Of a DNA stretch of 46,232 bases, positions 21,773 to 30,204 are shown piece by piece. Position 1 is the first letter of the stretch, and every line of letters starts with the position of its first letter. The stretch lies in the NCBI GenBank assembly GCA_025964715.1, contig JAOPYH010000211.1, positions 1 to 46,232 of the forward strand, in the 5' to 3' direction. This DNA comes from Streptosporangiaceae bacterium. GTDB lineage: Bacteria; Actinomycetota; Actinomycetes; Streptosporangiales; Streptosporangiaceae. The notes beneath the pieces are model-generated. The model did no database searches and was not told where the DNA came from. It was given only the letters and a program-made list of their open reading frames with translations. Made by a program: the position numbers and the translations under genes.

Positions 21773-24700
21773 TCAGCGGAACCCGTAGTTGACGCCGCTG
21801 CTGGTGTTCCGCATGCCGTGACGCTGCAACGCCTGCTGCATCTCTCGGACGAGATCGTCAGCGGTCCAGATGTTGCCCTGGACGTGGAAGTGGAATTCGT
21901 TCTTGCTCGCCGCACCACTGGCGCCGGCCGAGCTCGACGCCCCGATCCCGGTCAGGATCGGGGCCACGATCTGTAGGCCGGCGCTCGACGACAGTCCCGG
22001 CGAACCCGAGACGCTGCCCGCGCCGCCGAGTCCGCCCTGGCCCATTGCGCCGGCGAGCTGGTGGTGCACATCCCGCACCCACTCTTTGGTGCGCTCGAAC
22101 CGGTCCTGCATGCCCCGATCCAAACCGCCCATGATCGCGGTGCCGTGCGGCACGAGCAGTACGGCGTCGACTTCGATCGGCCCCTTGTGCGACGAGATCC
22201 ACGAGCCGATCCCAGACACGAACGATTGGACAGCGCCCCAGGCGGATTTCAGTCCGTTGAGAAGGCCGTTCAGGATCGCCTTGCCGGCCTCGACCAGCCA
22301 AGATGCGGCGCCGGAGAAGAAGCCCTTGATCTTGCCTGGCAGCGCCTGGAAAAACGACAGGACGCTGTTCCACGTGTTCTTTAGGCCATTGAGGAATCCG
22401 GTGAGCAGATCCACACCGATCTGCAGGAAAATCGTCGACGGCGAGGAGATCCCGAGGCCCGACTTGACCGTCTGAATGACCTGAGTGACGAACCCCTTAA
22501 GGAAGGCCCACACAGCGCTGAGCACCGATTTGAGGCCGTTCAGTAGCCCGTTGAGGATGTCCGAGCCGGCCTGCATCAGCCAGCTGGGTGCGTCCGCGAA
22601 GAAGGTTTTGATCTTCTCGGGGAGAGACTTGAGCCACGGCTGGACGGTCCCGGTCCAGGTGGTGGTCAGCCACTGGAGAAAGCCGTGGAACATGTCCACG
22701 GCCGCTTTCGCCAGCCATGACGCCGCGTCCTGGAGCGCCGCCTGGATCTTGCCCGGCAGCTCATGAAACCACTGCATCGCGGCCAGAACACCCTTGCCGA
22801 TGGCCGCGACGAACTTGACCATCCCGACGATCGCTAGCCCGACGATGTGGCCGAAGAACTGGCCGATCTGGCTGGCGATCTGCTGCGGCGACTGCGAGAA
22901 GAACGCCTTGATCTTGGCCCAGGCGCTCTCGATCCCAGCGGCCATCGCATGGATCTTGTCGACCACCCAGCTGACCGCCGAGTTGAAGATGCTCTTGACG
23001 CCGTTCCACAACCCGGAGAAGAACGCCGAGATCGAGGACCAGTTGTGAATGATCAGATATGCGGCGCCCGCTAACAACGCGAGCACTGCCATGATTCCCA
23101 ACACGATCAAGATCAACGGCGCCCCGGCGACCTCAACGGCGACCACAGCGGCGACCATGGCGTAGAGAGCTACGGTGACCGCCGCGATAGCGAACAGCAG
23201 GACCGCGCCGATCACCACCGCGAGTGCGATCGCAACCGCCTTGTGCTCTGCCATCCAGGTGGTGGCGGTGCCGATGACCCCGGCGATGGCGCTGAACGCC
23301 GGCATCAGCACGTTGCCGATCTGGATGGCCAGTGAGGCGACGCCCTCCTTCGCCTCCGCCATCTTGACCTTGAGCTGTTCCTGGGTGTGCGCCCAGTCCG
23401 CCTGAAGCTGCGCGGCCCGCTGCTCCGCCGTGCCCATATCGCGCAGCTTGCCGGTGAACCGCGCCGCTTCTCCGGTCAGCGTCTCCATGGTGGCCGCCGA
23501 CCGGGCACCGCCGAACGCCTTGGACAGCAGTGCGCCCGCCTGCTGGGCGGCCGATCCGTTCTTATTCAGGCCGTCGGTGTACCGGGCGGTGGCCTTGGTC
23601 GCCTCATCCGTGGTCGCGCCGTCCTGGATGAGCGAGTCATAGAACCGCTTGGATGCGGTCTGCACCTGCTCCAGTGACAGCCTCACCTTGCCGCCCGCTG
23701 GAGTGAAGTTCTCCATGTGCGACTGGACGTCGATGAGGGCCTGCTGCAGTCCGCCCTGCTCGAGATCCTTGCCCAGCTGGCCCGCGCCGATACCGAGCTC
23801 GGCCAGGGCCTTTTTTGCTGGCCCTGACTGGTTCTGCAGCAACTGAACCGAGGTCTTGAGGTGGTTGGCCGCCACCTCCGCCGGCACGCTGTTGTCGGTC
23901 AACGTGGTGAGCGCGGCGCCGAAATCCTTCATGCCGAGCCCGGCGTCCTTGAACGCCGGCAGCACGCCGGTCCCGATCGCCTTGGCCAGATCCTGCATCT
24001 TCATGTCGCCCTGGCCGACGATGGTGTTCAGGAACGCCACGCCGTCGGCGTAGCCCTGAACGTCCTTCATCCCCACCGACATGACGCCGGACATGGCGTA
24101 GGCCACCGTGTCCAGATCGGCGATGCCGATCTGGGCGCCCTTCGCCGACGCGGCCAGTGCCGTCATCGCCTGGTCGCCGCGCAACCCCACCGATTCGAGG
24201 TGGTAGAGCGCTTCGGCGAGCTTGTCCGGGCCGATCCCCACCGCCGGGGCCAGTTCCAACACCTTCTGCTTGAGGTTGTCGACCTCAGCCTGGGGGGCGT
24301 GCGCCTGGGTGGCGATCAGCTCCATCTGCTGATCGAAGGTGCTCGCCATCTTCACGGTCTCGTAGCCGACACCAGCGGCGGCGACACCGAGCAGCCCCAG
24401 CTGGCCGCTGGTCAGGCCCACCTTGCCGGCTACGTCGCTCATTTTCGAGCTGAACGTCGCACCCGCCACCGAGGCCGTTGACATCTTCGTGGACATGCCC
24501 GCCATGGCGAGACCGGTGGCGTCGACCGCTGCGGCGGCCTTCGTGGTGGCCGCCTCCATCTTGACCTGGTCGGCCGCCATCTTGTTTGCCATAGCGGCCT
24601 GGGCGGCGGCCTCGCGCTCGTAGCCGGCGATGGCCTTGTCTCTGGCGGCGGTCTGGGCGGCGGAGATCTTCTCCTCGTCGGCGGCGATCTTCGCCGCCAG

Positions 24701-25009
24701 GCTCTCCTCGGCGGAGGCGGCCGCGGTGGCTGAGGCCGTCGCCGCGTCGGTTACGGCCTTGAATGATTCGGCGGCACGCTGGTTGGCCGCCACGATCTCG
24801 TTGGCGGCGGCAGTGAACTGAGCGGCGGCCGCCGTCATCCCCGCACCCAGCCCCTTGGTGGCGGTGTCGATGGCGGCCAGAGAGGCATCGATCTTGGCCG
24901 CCAAGCCTTCGCCGGCGGCGGCCAGCTTGGCGAACCCGGCGATCGCCGGCTCGGTGATGGCCCGAAACTCGATGTACAGGTCGGCAATGGACTCGGAAAC
25001 CGGAACCAC
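21773..25009 (-). CDS. Tape measure protein
   Basis: A 1078-aa protein, among the longest in the region, starting at GTG 25009. The N-terminal 200 residues are Ala-rich coiled coil (SATAAASAEESLAAKIAADEEK). Residues about 210-370 match the phage tape-measure core (YETVKMASTFDQQMELIATQAHA, KLAEALYHLESVGLRG). A very hydrophobic block lies at about 585-655 (AVAIALAVVIGAVLLFAIAAV). The C-terminal half has repeated amphipathic units containing ILNGLLNGLKS and FFSGAASWL, three or more copies. The tape measure sets tail length; this one predicts a tail of ordinary siphovirus size. The gene order (chaperones upstream, minor tail proteins downstream) agrees. Confidence 0.93.
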   Translation of the reverse strand: MVPVSESIADLYIEFRAITEPAIAGFAKLAAAGEGLAAKIDASLAAIDTATKGLGAGMTAAAAQFTAAANEIVAANQRAAESFKAVTDAATASATAAASAEESLAAKIAADEEKISAAQTAARDKAIAGYEREAAAQAAMANKMAADQVKMEAATTKAAAAVDATGLAMAGMSTKMSTASVAGATFSSKMSDVAGKVGLTSGQLGLLGVAAAGVGYETVKMASTFDQQMELIATQAHAPQAEVDNLKQKVLELAPAVGIGPDKLAEALYHLESVGLRGDQAMTALAASAKGAQIGIADLDTVAYAMSGVMSVGMKDVQGYADGVAFLNTIVGQGDMKMQDLAKAIGTGVLPAFKDAGLGMKDFGAALTTLTDNSVPAEVAANHLKTSVQLLQNQSGPAKKALAELGIGAGQLGKDLEQGGLQQALIDVQSHMENFTPAGGKVRLSLEQVQTASKRFYDSLIQDGATTDEATKATARYTDGLNKNGSAAQQAGALLSKAFGGARSAATMETLTGEAARFTGKLRDMGTAEQRAAQLQADWAHTQEQLKVKMAEAKEGVASLAIQIGNVLMPAFSAIAGVIGTATTWMAEHKAVAIALAVVIGAVLLFAIAAVTVALYAMVAAVVAVEVAGAPLILIVLGIMAVLALLAGAAYLIIHNWSSISAFFSGLWNGVKSIFNSAVSWVVDKIHAMAAGIESAWAKIKAFFSQSPQQIASQIGQFFGHIVGLAIVGMVKFVAAIGKGVLAAMQWFHELPGKIQAALQDAASWLAKAAVDMFHGFLQWLTTTWTGTVQPWLKSLPEKIKTFFADAPSWLMQAGSDILNGLLNGLKSVLSAVWAFLKGFVTQVIQTVKSGLGISSPSTIFLQIGVDLLTGFLNGLKNTWNSVLSFFQALPGKIKGFFSGAASWLVEAGKAILNGLLNGLKSAWGAVQSFVSGIGSWISSHKGPIEVDAVLLVPHGTAIMGGLDRGMQDRFERTKEWVRDVHHQLAGAMGQGGLGGAGSVSGSPGLSSSAGLQIVAPILTGIGASSSAGASGAASKNEFHFHVQGNIWTADDLVREMQQALQRHGMRNTSSGVNYGFR

Positions 25010-25087
25010 CCCCGTCTCACTAGCGTTGCGCTGTAACGGTTGGGGTGGCTTCGGCGATGATGTGTTGCCAGAGCAGGGGGGATGGCC

Positions 25088-25501
25088 ATGCGGGTCTACG
25101 CCAGCAAGAACCTCGGTCACGGCGTCCGTGTCGGGGTGGGAACCAACCTCAGCGCCCGACGCCCGGCGCCACCGCCACCGCTGCTCGGGCCAGCGCTCGC
25201 CCCGGTGCAGCTGCACGCACCGGTCTATGTGATGCAGCGCAACCGGGCGCTGAAACAGTGGGCGATCGCCACGGCGGTGGTCTACGTGCTGACCTTCGCC
25301 GGGCTCTACCCGCTCGCGCTGCTCGCGCTGCCGATGGCACTGATACTGAGCGCGGCACTGCTCGCGCCGTGGAAGGCCAGGAATCGGGCCAAACGCCTCA
25401 CCATGGCCTCATACCAGCGTCGACTGTCCTCGGCCGAGTACCGCCACCTGGTGAAGGCCGCCAAACTGTCCGGCGACATGCACGTGCGGGAAGTCGCCTA
25501 A
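25088..25501 (+). CDS. Small membrane protein on the opposite strand
   Basis: A 137-aa protein encoded against the direction of the late region. ATG 25088 lies 6 nt after a GGGGGG tract; ATG 25082 is also possible. Residues 1-40 are Gly/Pro-rich and lack hydrophobic spans. A strongly hydrophobic segment of about 40 residues (about 56-95) probably spans the membrane twice. The C-terminus is basic (RNRAKRLTMASYQRR) and helical. I do not recognise the family. It fills the 490-nt gap between the gp10-like gene and the tape measure, where no leftward gene fits, and may be an independently expressed cargo gene. Confidence 0.65.
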   Translation: MRVYASKNLGHGVRVGVGTNLSARRPAPPPPLLGPALAPVQLHAPVYVMQRNRALKQWAIATAVVYVLTFAGLYPLALLALPMALILSAALLAPWKARNRAKRLTMASYQRRLSSAEYRHLVKAAKLSGDMHVREVA

Positions 25502-25950
25502 CCCGCCCCGAACCCGACGAACGCGGCCCGCACCACCGTGGACATGCCCGGTCGCACCGCCTCGAAAGCGGGCTTCAGAAACGGGTAGGTGATGTGGTTG
25601 ATCCCCGCGCCCAGCTTCTCCAGGTACAGCCCGTACAGGGATGACGGGGTGCGACCCTTCCCGTAGGGCGGGAACCGACCCGCCGCGGTGCCCACCCTCA
25701 TGGACAACCCGGTGAGGTCGTGGGTGATCGAGCCGGCCAACGTGCCCGACACCATCGCCGGCGGCCCGCCCCTGGATGCCGGGGTCGGGGTTCGGTACGC
25801 ATGCGAGCGCGCCGAAATTGACTGGATCGCCCGATCCTCCACCAGCAACCCGACGCCGTTCAGCGAGACGATTGCCCGCGCCTCGAGCTCGACGCTCAGC
25901 CGGGCCGCGATCGCTGTGAACACGCCCGGGGCGAGGGGTCCGCTAACCAC
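25498..25950 (-). CDS. Minor tail protein, HK97 gp10-like
   Basis: A 150-aa protein starting at GTG 25950, overlapping the chaperone extension by 8 nt. The sequence (VFTAIAARLSVELEARAIVSL, AMVSGTLAGSITHDLTG, RFPPYGKGRTPSSLYGLYLEKLGAGINH, YPFLKPAFEAV) has the layout of HK97 gp10-type tail-completion proteins: an N-terminal helix, a central beta part, and a conserved FLKPA-like C-terminal helix. In siphoviruses these act at the tail terminus or neck. Its position after the tail tube and before the tape measure is slightly unusual for gp10, so a specialised minor tail role is possible. Confidence 0.65.
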   Translation of the reverse strand: MVSGPLAPGVFTAIAARLSVELEARAIVSLNGVGLLVEDRAIQSISARSHAYRTPTPASRGGPPAMVSGTLAGSITHDLTGLSMRVGTAAGRFPPYGKGRTPSSLYGLYLEKLGAGINHITYPFLKPAFEAVRPGMSTVVRAAFVGFGAG

Positions 25951-26568
25951 GACTACCCCGTTCGTTGGCTTCCTCTTCCGCCGTCCGGCGGGCCTGCAGT
26001 AGGTCCCAGCAGTAGCGCCGGACGTAGGCCGGCGTCGCCTCCAGCTCCTGCCACGACCAGGACATGCCCAACATCAGCTCGAAGTCGAACATCTCCTGCG
26101 GGATAGGCCCAGACGCCCACGTACCCCTGTAGACCGACTCAGCGGGTAGGAGAACATCCTCAAAGTAGGGCTCGCCTGGGCCTAGGCAGGGTTGACAGCG
26201 GCCGACATCTGCTCGCTGATCCGGTTGATGATCTCCAGCGGGAGCTTGGCTATCAGCTCCGGAGTGGCCGGCAAGCCCAACAACGGCTGATCCAGCGGCT
26301 CCCTGGTGTCCGGGTCAACCTCGAGCACGGTCGCGTCGTACACCCGCCACGCCACCACCAGCTTGGCGACAACCTCATACATCGAGGACAGGGCGGCATC
26401 GCTGTCCAGCGGAGTGCCGTCCTCGTTGGTGGGGACGCTGCGGGCCTGCAGCTCCCCGGGCGGCATCAGCTTGGGGTTGCGGATGCTTACCCAGACGGGG
26501 TCACTCTTCGGGTCGTCGGTGAGGTCGTCGAATGTCAAAGAGATGAGTCTGTTGGCGTACCCAGCCAC
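25943..26568 (-). CDS. Tail assembly chaperone, predicted -1 frameshift product
   Basis: The frame -1 relative to the upstream chaperone is open from about 26316 to its stop at 25943 and has no usable start of its own until an internal ATG. It encodes, after the shift, LLPAESVYRGTWASGPIPQ, MFDFELMLGMSWSWQELEATP and a C-terminal YCWDLLQARRTAEEEANERG. This is the classic gpG/gpGT layout upstream of a tape measure. Programmed -1 slippage somewhere between about 26310 and 26182 is inferred. I found no textbook slippery heptamer, so the exact site is unknown. Confidence 0.65.
26182..26568 (-). CDS. Tail assembly chaperone, gpG-like
   Basis: A 128-aa soluble protein starting at GTG 26568 with GGAG upstream. 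It is helical and acidic (SLTFDDLTDDPKSDPVWVSIRNP, SDAALSSMYEVVAKLVVAWRVYD). The C-terminus (LPLEIINRISEQMSAAVNPA) is typical of actinophage tail assembly chaperones. It keeps the tail proteins soluble during assembly and helps nucleate the tube on the tape measure. It lies between the tail tube gene and the shifted extension that precedes the tape measure, the standard order. The 139 nt between this gene and the tail tube gene contain only a small GACCAGC/GCTGGTC hairpin. Confidence 0.82.
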   Translation of the reverse strand: MAGYANRLISLTFDDLTDDPKSDPVWVSIRNPKLMPPGELQARSVPTNEDGTPLDSDAALSSMYEVVAKLVVAWRVYDATVLEVDPDTREPLDQPLLGLPATPELIAKLPLEIINRISEQMSAAVNPA

Positions 26569-26707
26569 GGGGGACTCCTGCTCGAATCGAAGGGATGAGT
26601 GGTTACCGGCCGACCGCGACCAGCAGCGCGGCCGCTGAACCGGCGACGCTGGTCCAGCGCAGCCGCGCCACCGATGTGAAGTTCGGAGTCACCGCGCGGT
26701 TTGCAGC

Positions 26708-27856
26708 TCAGTACGCCGCGGTAACGAAGTTGGCGAGCGTGGCCTGCACCGCGCCGCCGTCGGTCGTGTTGTAGATGCCGGACAGAGAGAACTGGGCCTC
26801 CACGTAGTCCTTCGCCAGGTCGCGCTTGCCCTTGTAGTAGCCGCTCTTGGACATGGTCAGGGCCAGGGAGGACCCGCCAGCGCCGAGTGGCTGCGCGAGG
26901 GTGGCAGTGGTGGGGGACTGCGTGTAGTTGAGATACAGGTTCATGTCGACCTGGTTCTCGAAGATCGCCGAGTAGGTGCCCTCCGCGTCGAGAGCGCCCT
27001 GGAAAATCTCGCGCGGTGCCTGCACACCATCCGAGGAGTGAATGACGTCGATCTTCCGCTTGATCTTCAGGTCGTAGCTGAGGCCTCGAGTGGAGGACGC
27101 CCCGGCGTTGATCATGTTCCACTGCCAGCCCAGCGCCGGGGGCAGCGCCGTGTAGGTGGGCGTCATCGTGGACTGGACCACACCGGGGAAGGCCTTGAGC
27201 TTGGCGGCCAGCGTGACCGCGGCCTTCGGGTCGATCTTGATGTCCAGGTCGGAGAACGCGGCGCCCGCGTAGCCCAGCGTCTGCGTGGTGTCGTACAGCG
27301 TCAGGCTGTAGGTCGCGCGGGCGGCGGACTGCTTGAACGTGTGGGTGGTCTGGGAAACCACCGTGGCGGCCGAGGCGTGGGTGAACTGCAACCCACCGGC
27401 GGTGCCGAGGCCCTGGACCGTCAGGACGTAGGGGCCGGCCCCGGAGACATTGGTGACCTTGGCGTACTCCAGGTTGATGCCGGTGTCGATCATGATGATC
27501 GACTGGGCAGTGACGCTCGCGGCGGTCGAGATCGTCGTGGCGCCGGCGGTGGACCCGGACGACATGGTGGTGGACACACCGGCCGTGACCGTGTCGGGCC
27601 CGATCATTCCGCGCAGGAAGTGCCCGGTCACGTCCGGGTAGGCCATGAGGTCGATCGTCCAATCGGCCTCGCTGACACCCTGGTACATGCCCTGGAGATC
27701 GGTGTCGTTCGCCCGGAAGGAGTTGTCCTTGATCTCGGCGAAGTGGTCCTCGAAGTCAGCCTTGCTGAACGGGATGAAAGCCGTCGGGGCCAGGTAGGTG
27801 TTGGCCACGGTCTCCTTGGCGATGCCCAGGATTGCGAGCTTGGAAAGCTGGGTCAT
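26708..27856 (-). CDS. Major tail (tube) protein
   Basis: A 382-aa protein starting at ATG 27856. The N-terminus (LSKLAILGIAKETVANTYLAPT, FIPFSKADFEDHFAEIKDNSFR) matches the start of actinophage tail tube proteins. The middle region (about 80-170) is Ser/Thr/Ala-rich and may be an added surface domain. The second half (SLTLYDTTQTLGYAGAAFSDLDIKI, KIKRKIDVIHSSDGVQAP) alternates beta strands as expected for a tube fold. It is the largest gene between the connector block and the chaperones, as usual for tail tubes. Confidence is good for role; the inserted domain is my inference. Confidence 0.88.
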   Translation of the reverse strand: MTQLSKLAILGIAKETVANTYLAPTAFIPFSKADFEDHFAEIKDNSFRANDTDLQGMYQGVSEADWTIDLMAYPDVTGHFLRGMIGPDTVTAGVSTTMSSGSTAGATTISTAASVTAQSIIMIDTGINLEYAKVTNVSGAGPYVLTVQGLGTAGGLQFTHASAATVVSQTTHTFKQSAARATYSLTLYDTTQTLGYAGAAFSDLDIKIDPKAAVTLAAKLKAFPGVVQSTMTPTYTALPPALGWQWNMINAGASSTRGLSYDLKIKRKIDVIHSSDGVQAPREIFQGALDAEGTYSAIFENQVDMNLYLNYTQSPTTATLAQPLGAGGSSLALTMSKSGYYKGKRDLAKDYVEAQFSLSGIYNTTDGGAVQATLANFVTAAY

Positions 27857-27868
27857 TGGTCAGACCTC

Positions 27869-28063
27869 CTAGCGCTTGGGGGCCTGAATGGCCGGGGTGG
27901 AAGGGTCCGCGGGGGGCGGGTCGACCGGGGCGGGAGCCGGGTCGACAGACTCGAACCCGGCCAGCAGCACCGGGTGGTCGATCTCCCACCCGGGCGGCAC
28001 CTCGACCGGGGGCTCGAACGTAGGCAGCACGAGGGTGTAGTTGGTTGCGTTGCGCTGGAGCAC
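27869..28063 (-). CDS. Short Pro-rich protein
   Basis: A 64-aa protein starting at GTG 28063. The first 35 residues (LQRNATNYTLVLPTFEPPVEV, PPGWEIDHPVLLAGF) are beta-like, and the rest is Pro/Ala/Asp-rich low complexity. It lies between the tail terminator-like gene and the tail tube gene. Small proteins of this type occur in actinophage late regions; the first half resembles the start of the 82-aa gene at 29855-30103 in general style. The function is unknown. Confidence 0.6.
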   Translation of the reverse strand: MLQRNATNYTLVLPTFEPPVEVPPGWEIDHPVLLAGFESVDPAPAPVDPPPADPSTPAIQAPKR

Positions 28064-28113
28064 GCGTGCCTCCGAATACCGAGTGGATTCCAGGGGGGGC
28101 GAGAGGGGCGGGT

Positions 28114-28620
28114 CTAGGCGGTGAAGTCGTTATCGTCAGCCGGCCAGAACGCCTCAGCGATCAGCGCGGCGGGGTTGGCGTTCGCGGTGCGCTCGGGGTC
28201 CTCGAACCGGACGGTGATCCGGCCGTTCCCGGGGGTTTCGCCCACAGTCAGGAACCGGCCGCCGTGGGTGTGGTCCTGGGGCAGACCCCGGAGACGTTGG
28301 ATGAGCAGGTCGATCGCGGCGTCGAACCCGCGCTGCTCCTGCTCCCATATCGGGGCGGTGACGGTGGTCGAGCCGATCGGCCACCACAGCTTGGCCCGGA
28401 AGTCGTAGCTGTCCATCTTGCGGTGGTTGTTGAACCGCACCTCGGTCAGGCTGCTCCGCAGCAGGTAGATGCCCGATTTCCGGGCGGTCTGGGTGCGCGG
28501 CCCGTACGCCTGGCATATATCCCATGGCCCACCGGCGGCCTTGAGTAGCGCGGGCAGCCCGTCCCCGGAGGTGGTGAGCCAGGCGACTTCACGGTCGACG
28601 GCGTCGCTGGTGGTCGGCAC
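28114..28620 (-). CDS. Head-tail connector or tail terminator candidate
   Basis: A 168-aa protein starting at GTG 28620. Features include GDGLPALLKAAGGPWDICQAY near the start, FNNHRKMDSYDFRAKLWWPI in the middle (aromatic, basic), and RFEDPERTANANPAALIAEAFWP at the end. The size, the position just upstream of the tail tube gene and the alternating strand/helix pattern fit tail terminator or head-tail joining proteins. No diagnostic motif identifies the exact subfamily. The stop at 28114 leaves about 50 nt to the next gene. Confidence 0.7.
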   Translation of the reverse strand: MPTTSDAVDREVAWLTTSGDGLPALLKAAGGPWDICQAYGPRTQTARKSGIYLLRSSLTEVRFNNHRKMDSYDFRAKLWWPIGSTTVTAPIWEQEQRGFDAAIDLLIQRLRGLPQDHTHGGRFLTVGETPGNGRITVRFEDPERTANANPAALIAEAFWPADDNDFTA

Positions 28621-28644
28621 GACAACCTCCGAGGGTGTGAGGGG

Positions 28645-29142
28645 TTAGAGGCGTCTCCGTCGGCGCGAGCCGGGATTTCGGCGCCAGACCCTATGCGCGC
28701 GAACCAGGGAGGTGTGGCGCACCACGATCCGGGTGCGGCGGTGCCGGGTGCTGGTGTGCACATAGCCGCGATAGGTGTGGTGGGTCGCCGCCGAGATCAG
28801 CGACCGTCTGGACTTGCGTGGCCGCCGGAGCGCGGTCTGCCCGTGGCGGCCGCCGGGGTGAAACATCCCGTGTTGATGCGTGGGACGTGGCTGCCGAACA
28901 CCTTTCCGCCGGGCCGTCGTGGGGACGTACGGGTGGCGCACACCCTTGCGGCGGGACGTCTTTGGGATGCGCGGATGCCGGACTCCACGACGCCGTGACG
29001 TCTTCGGGACCCGGGGGTGTTGCACACCTTTCCGCCGGGCCGTTTTCGGCGTCCTGAGCCGCCCTGAGCCCTTCTTGGAGCCCCGCTTGAGCGGCTCGCT
29101 GATCTTCCGGCGGGTTTCGTCGCTGATCGCATGGCCAGCCAC
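28645..29142 (-). CDS. Arg-rich repeat protein with NUMOD3-like start
   Basis: A 165-aa, extremely basic protein starting at GTG 29142. Residues 3-20 (GHAISDETRRKISEPLKRG) fit the NUMOD3 DNA-binding motif found in GIY-YIG homing endonucleases and related proteins. Residues about 30-87 carry four 14-residue repeats of the form P-K-T-(A/S)-R-R-K-G-V-(R/Q)-H-P-R-(V/I). The C-terminus (ATHHTYRGYVHTSTRHRRTRIV) is also Arg/His-rich. A second, overlapping 152-aa frame starting at 29149 is considered a shadow. A DNA-condensing or connector-associated DNA-binding role is plausible by composition, not by homology. Confidence 0.6.
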   Translation of the reverse strand: MAGHAISDETRRKISEPLKRGSKKGSGRLRTPKTARRKGVQHPRVPKTSRRRGVRHPRIPKTSRRKGVRHPYVPTTARRKGVRQPRPTHQHGMFHPGGRHGQTALRRPRKSRRSLISAATHHTYRGYVHTSTRHRRTRIVVRHTSLVRAHRVWRRNPGSRRRRRL

Positions 29143-29153
29143 GGCTCACCCCG

Positions 29154-29825
29154 CTATCCGCGCGTGTAGGGGCTCAACCAGCTGACCGCGAGCGCCTCCA
29201 GGGCGTCCGGGGAGTGGCCGTGCGGTGCGCTCAGCGGATCCAGCTCCCGCGTGATGATCGCCGCCGCCATGTACTTGCAGGCCCGCACCAGGTCAGCGGG
29301 GACGGTGGTGTACCCGCCGCTGTAGGTCGCCCGGATCAGCGAGGCGATCGGCAGGAACACCCCGAGGGAGAACCAGACATGACCCGTGTCCGGCTCGGGT
29401 CCGATGATCTGCGTGGCCGAGAACTGCTGGCTGCCGCCGTAGGACCGGATGACCGTGAGCGAGACGTTCGAGTAGGCCCAGAAGTCCTGGTACAGCGGCG
29501 CGTACTCGTTCAGCCAGCAGTGCCGCACCTGCGACGACGTACCGCCTGACAGCGCCGAGGCGTACGAGCGGCCGAGGGCGCCCATGAGGTCGATCGGCAG
29601 GTCCGTCGCGTCGCCGAGCTCGTCCGGGTCGACACCCTCCGCCCTGTGGGACTCGGTGACCGTGAACGGCACGAGCCGGCGACCAGACTCGGTCTCGCAC
29701 GCCCGCGTCGCCTCGATCATGATGTCCGTCAACGCCTGGCCTGAGAACGCCCGGGCCAGGTCAGCGAACGCACCTTCCTGCATCTGCGCGGAGGTGGCTA
29801 GCGGGATCGGATTGTCAGCGGCCAC
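29154..29825 (-). CDS. Head-tail connector, gp6-like
   Basis: A 223-aa protein starting at GTG 29825. The N-terminal half is helical (FADLARAFSGQALTDIMIEATRACETE). A central beta region (TVIRSYGGSQQFSATQI) and the C-terminal helix VRACKYMAAAIITRELDPL fit HK97 gp6-type head-tail connectors, which form a ring below the portal. It lies downstream of the capsid gene and an 82-aa gene, in the usual connector position. A related 14-16 residue hydrophobic helix near the end is a common element of this family. Confidence 0.78.
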   Translation of the reverse strand: MAADNPIPLATSAQMQEGAFADLARAFSGQALTDIMIEATRACETESGRRLVPFTVTESHRAEGVDPDELGDATDLPIDLMGALGRSYASALSGGTSSQVRHCWLNEYAPLYQDFWAYSNVSLTVIRSYGGSQQFSATQIIGPEPDTGHVWFSLGVFLPIASLIRATYSGGYTTVPADLVRACKYMAAAIITRELDPLSAPHGHSPDALEALAVSWLSPYTRG

Positions 29826-29854
29826 GCGAGCTCACCTCCATGCAGGGGACGGGC

Positions 29855-30103
29855 CTATTCCGTGACTTCGCTCTGGTCACCGGCCGGCTCGTCCTCATCG
29901 GACTTGCCACGGCCCCGGCGGCGAGGAGCTGGCGCCTCATCAACAGACGACTGGTCCTCTTCGACGACCTCACTGAATCCGCCGTCCTGGATGCCCAGCA
30001 GCTCATTCGCGTGGTCCTGGGGCACATCGAGCACGGCGCCGTCCTCGGACCACTCGTGGCCGTGCGACGTCGAACCGGCCAGTTCCTTCCGTAGCAAAAC
30101 CAC
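29855..30103 (-). CDS. Small head-region protein with charged tail
   Basis: An 82-aa protein. GTG 30103 is chosen; the longer frame to 30187 overlaps a terminator and lacks a ribosome site. The first 45 residues (VLLRKELAGSTSHGHEWSED, VLDVPQDHANELLGIQDGGF) are followed by an acidic/basic low-complexity tail (RRRGRGKSDEDEPAGDQSE). It is located just after the capsid gene, as are comparable small genes in Streptomyces phages. The function is unknown. Confidence 0.72.
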   Translation of the reverse strand: MVLLRKELAGSTSHGHEWSEDGAVLDVPQDHANELLGIQDGGFSEVVEEDQSSVDEAPAPRRRGRGKSDEDEPAGDQSEVTE

Positions 30104-30146
30104 GGTGAAATCGACTCCTTGGAAGCGTTGAGGAGAGGGGAACGCC

Positions 30147-30185
30147 GAACGCCGGCCGGGCGGTCTGGCCGCCCAGCCGGCGTTC
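30147..30185 (-). terminator. Terminator after the major capsid gene
   Basis: Arms GAACGCCGGC-CGGGCGG and CCGCCC-AGCCGGCGTTC form a 17-bp stem with one mismatch and a 5-nt loop. It starts 20 nt after the capsid stop. A strong capsid terminator balances the excess of capsid over downstream connectors. Confidence 0.78.
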
Positions 30186-30204
30186 ATGCGGGAATCAGGA
30201 ACGC

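Noticed and set aside
28691..29149. Alternative 152-aa frame over the Arg-rich repeat gene
   Set aside because: The 165-aa frame begins with a recognisable NUMOD3-like motif and shows regular 14-residue repeats; the alternative has no coherent pattern.
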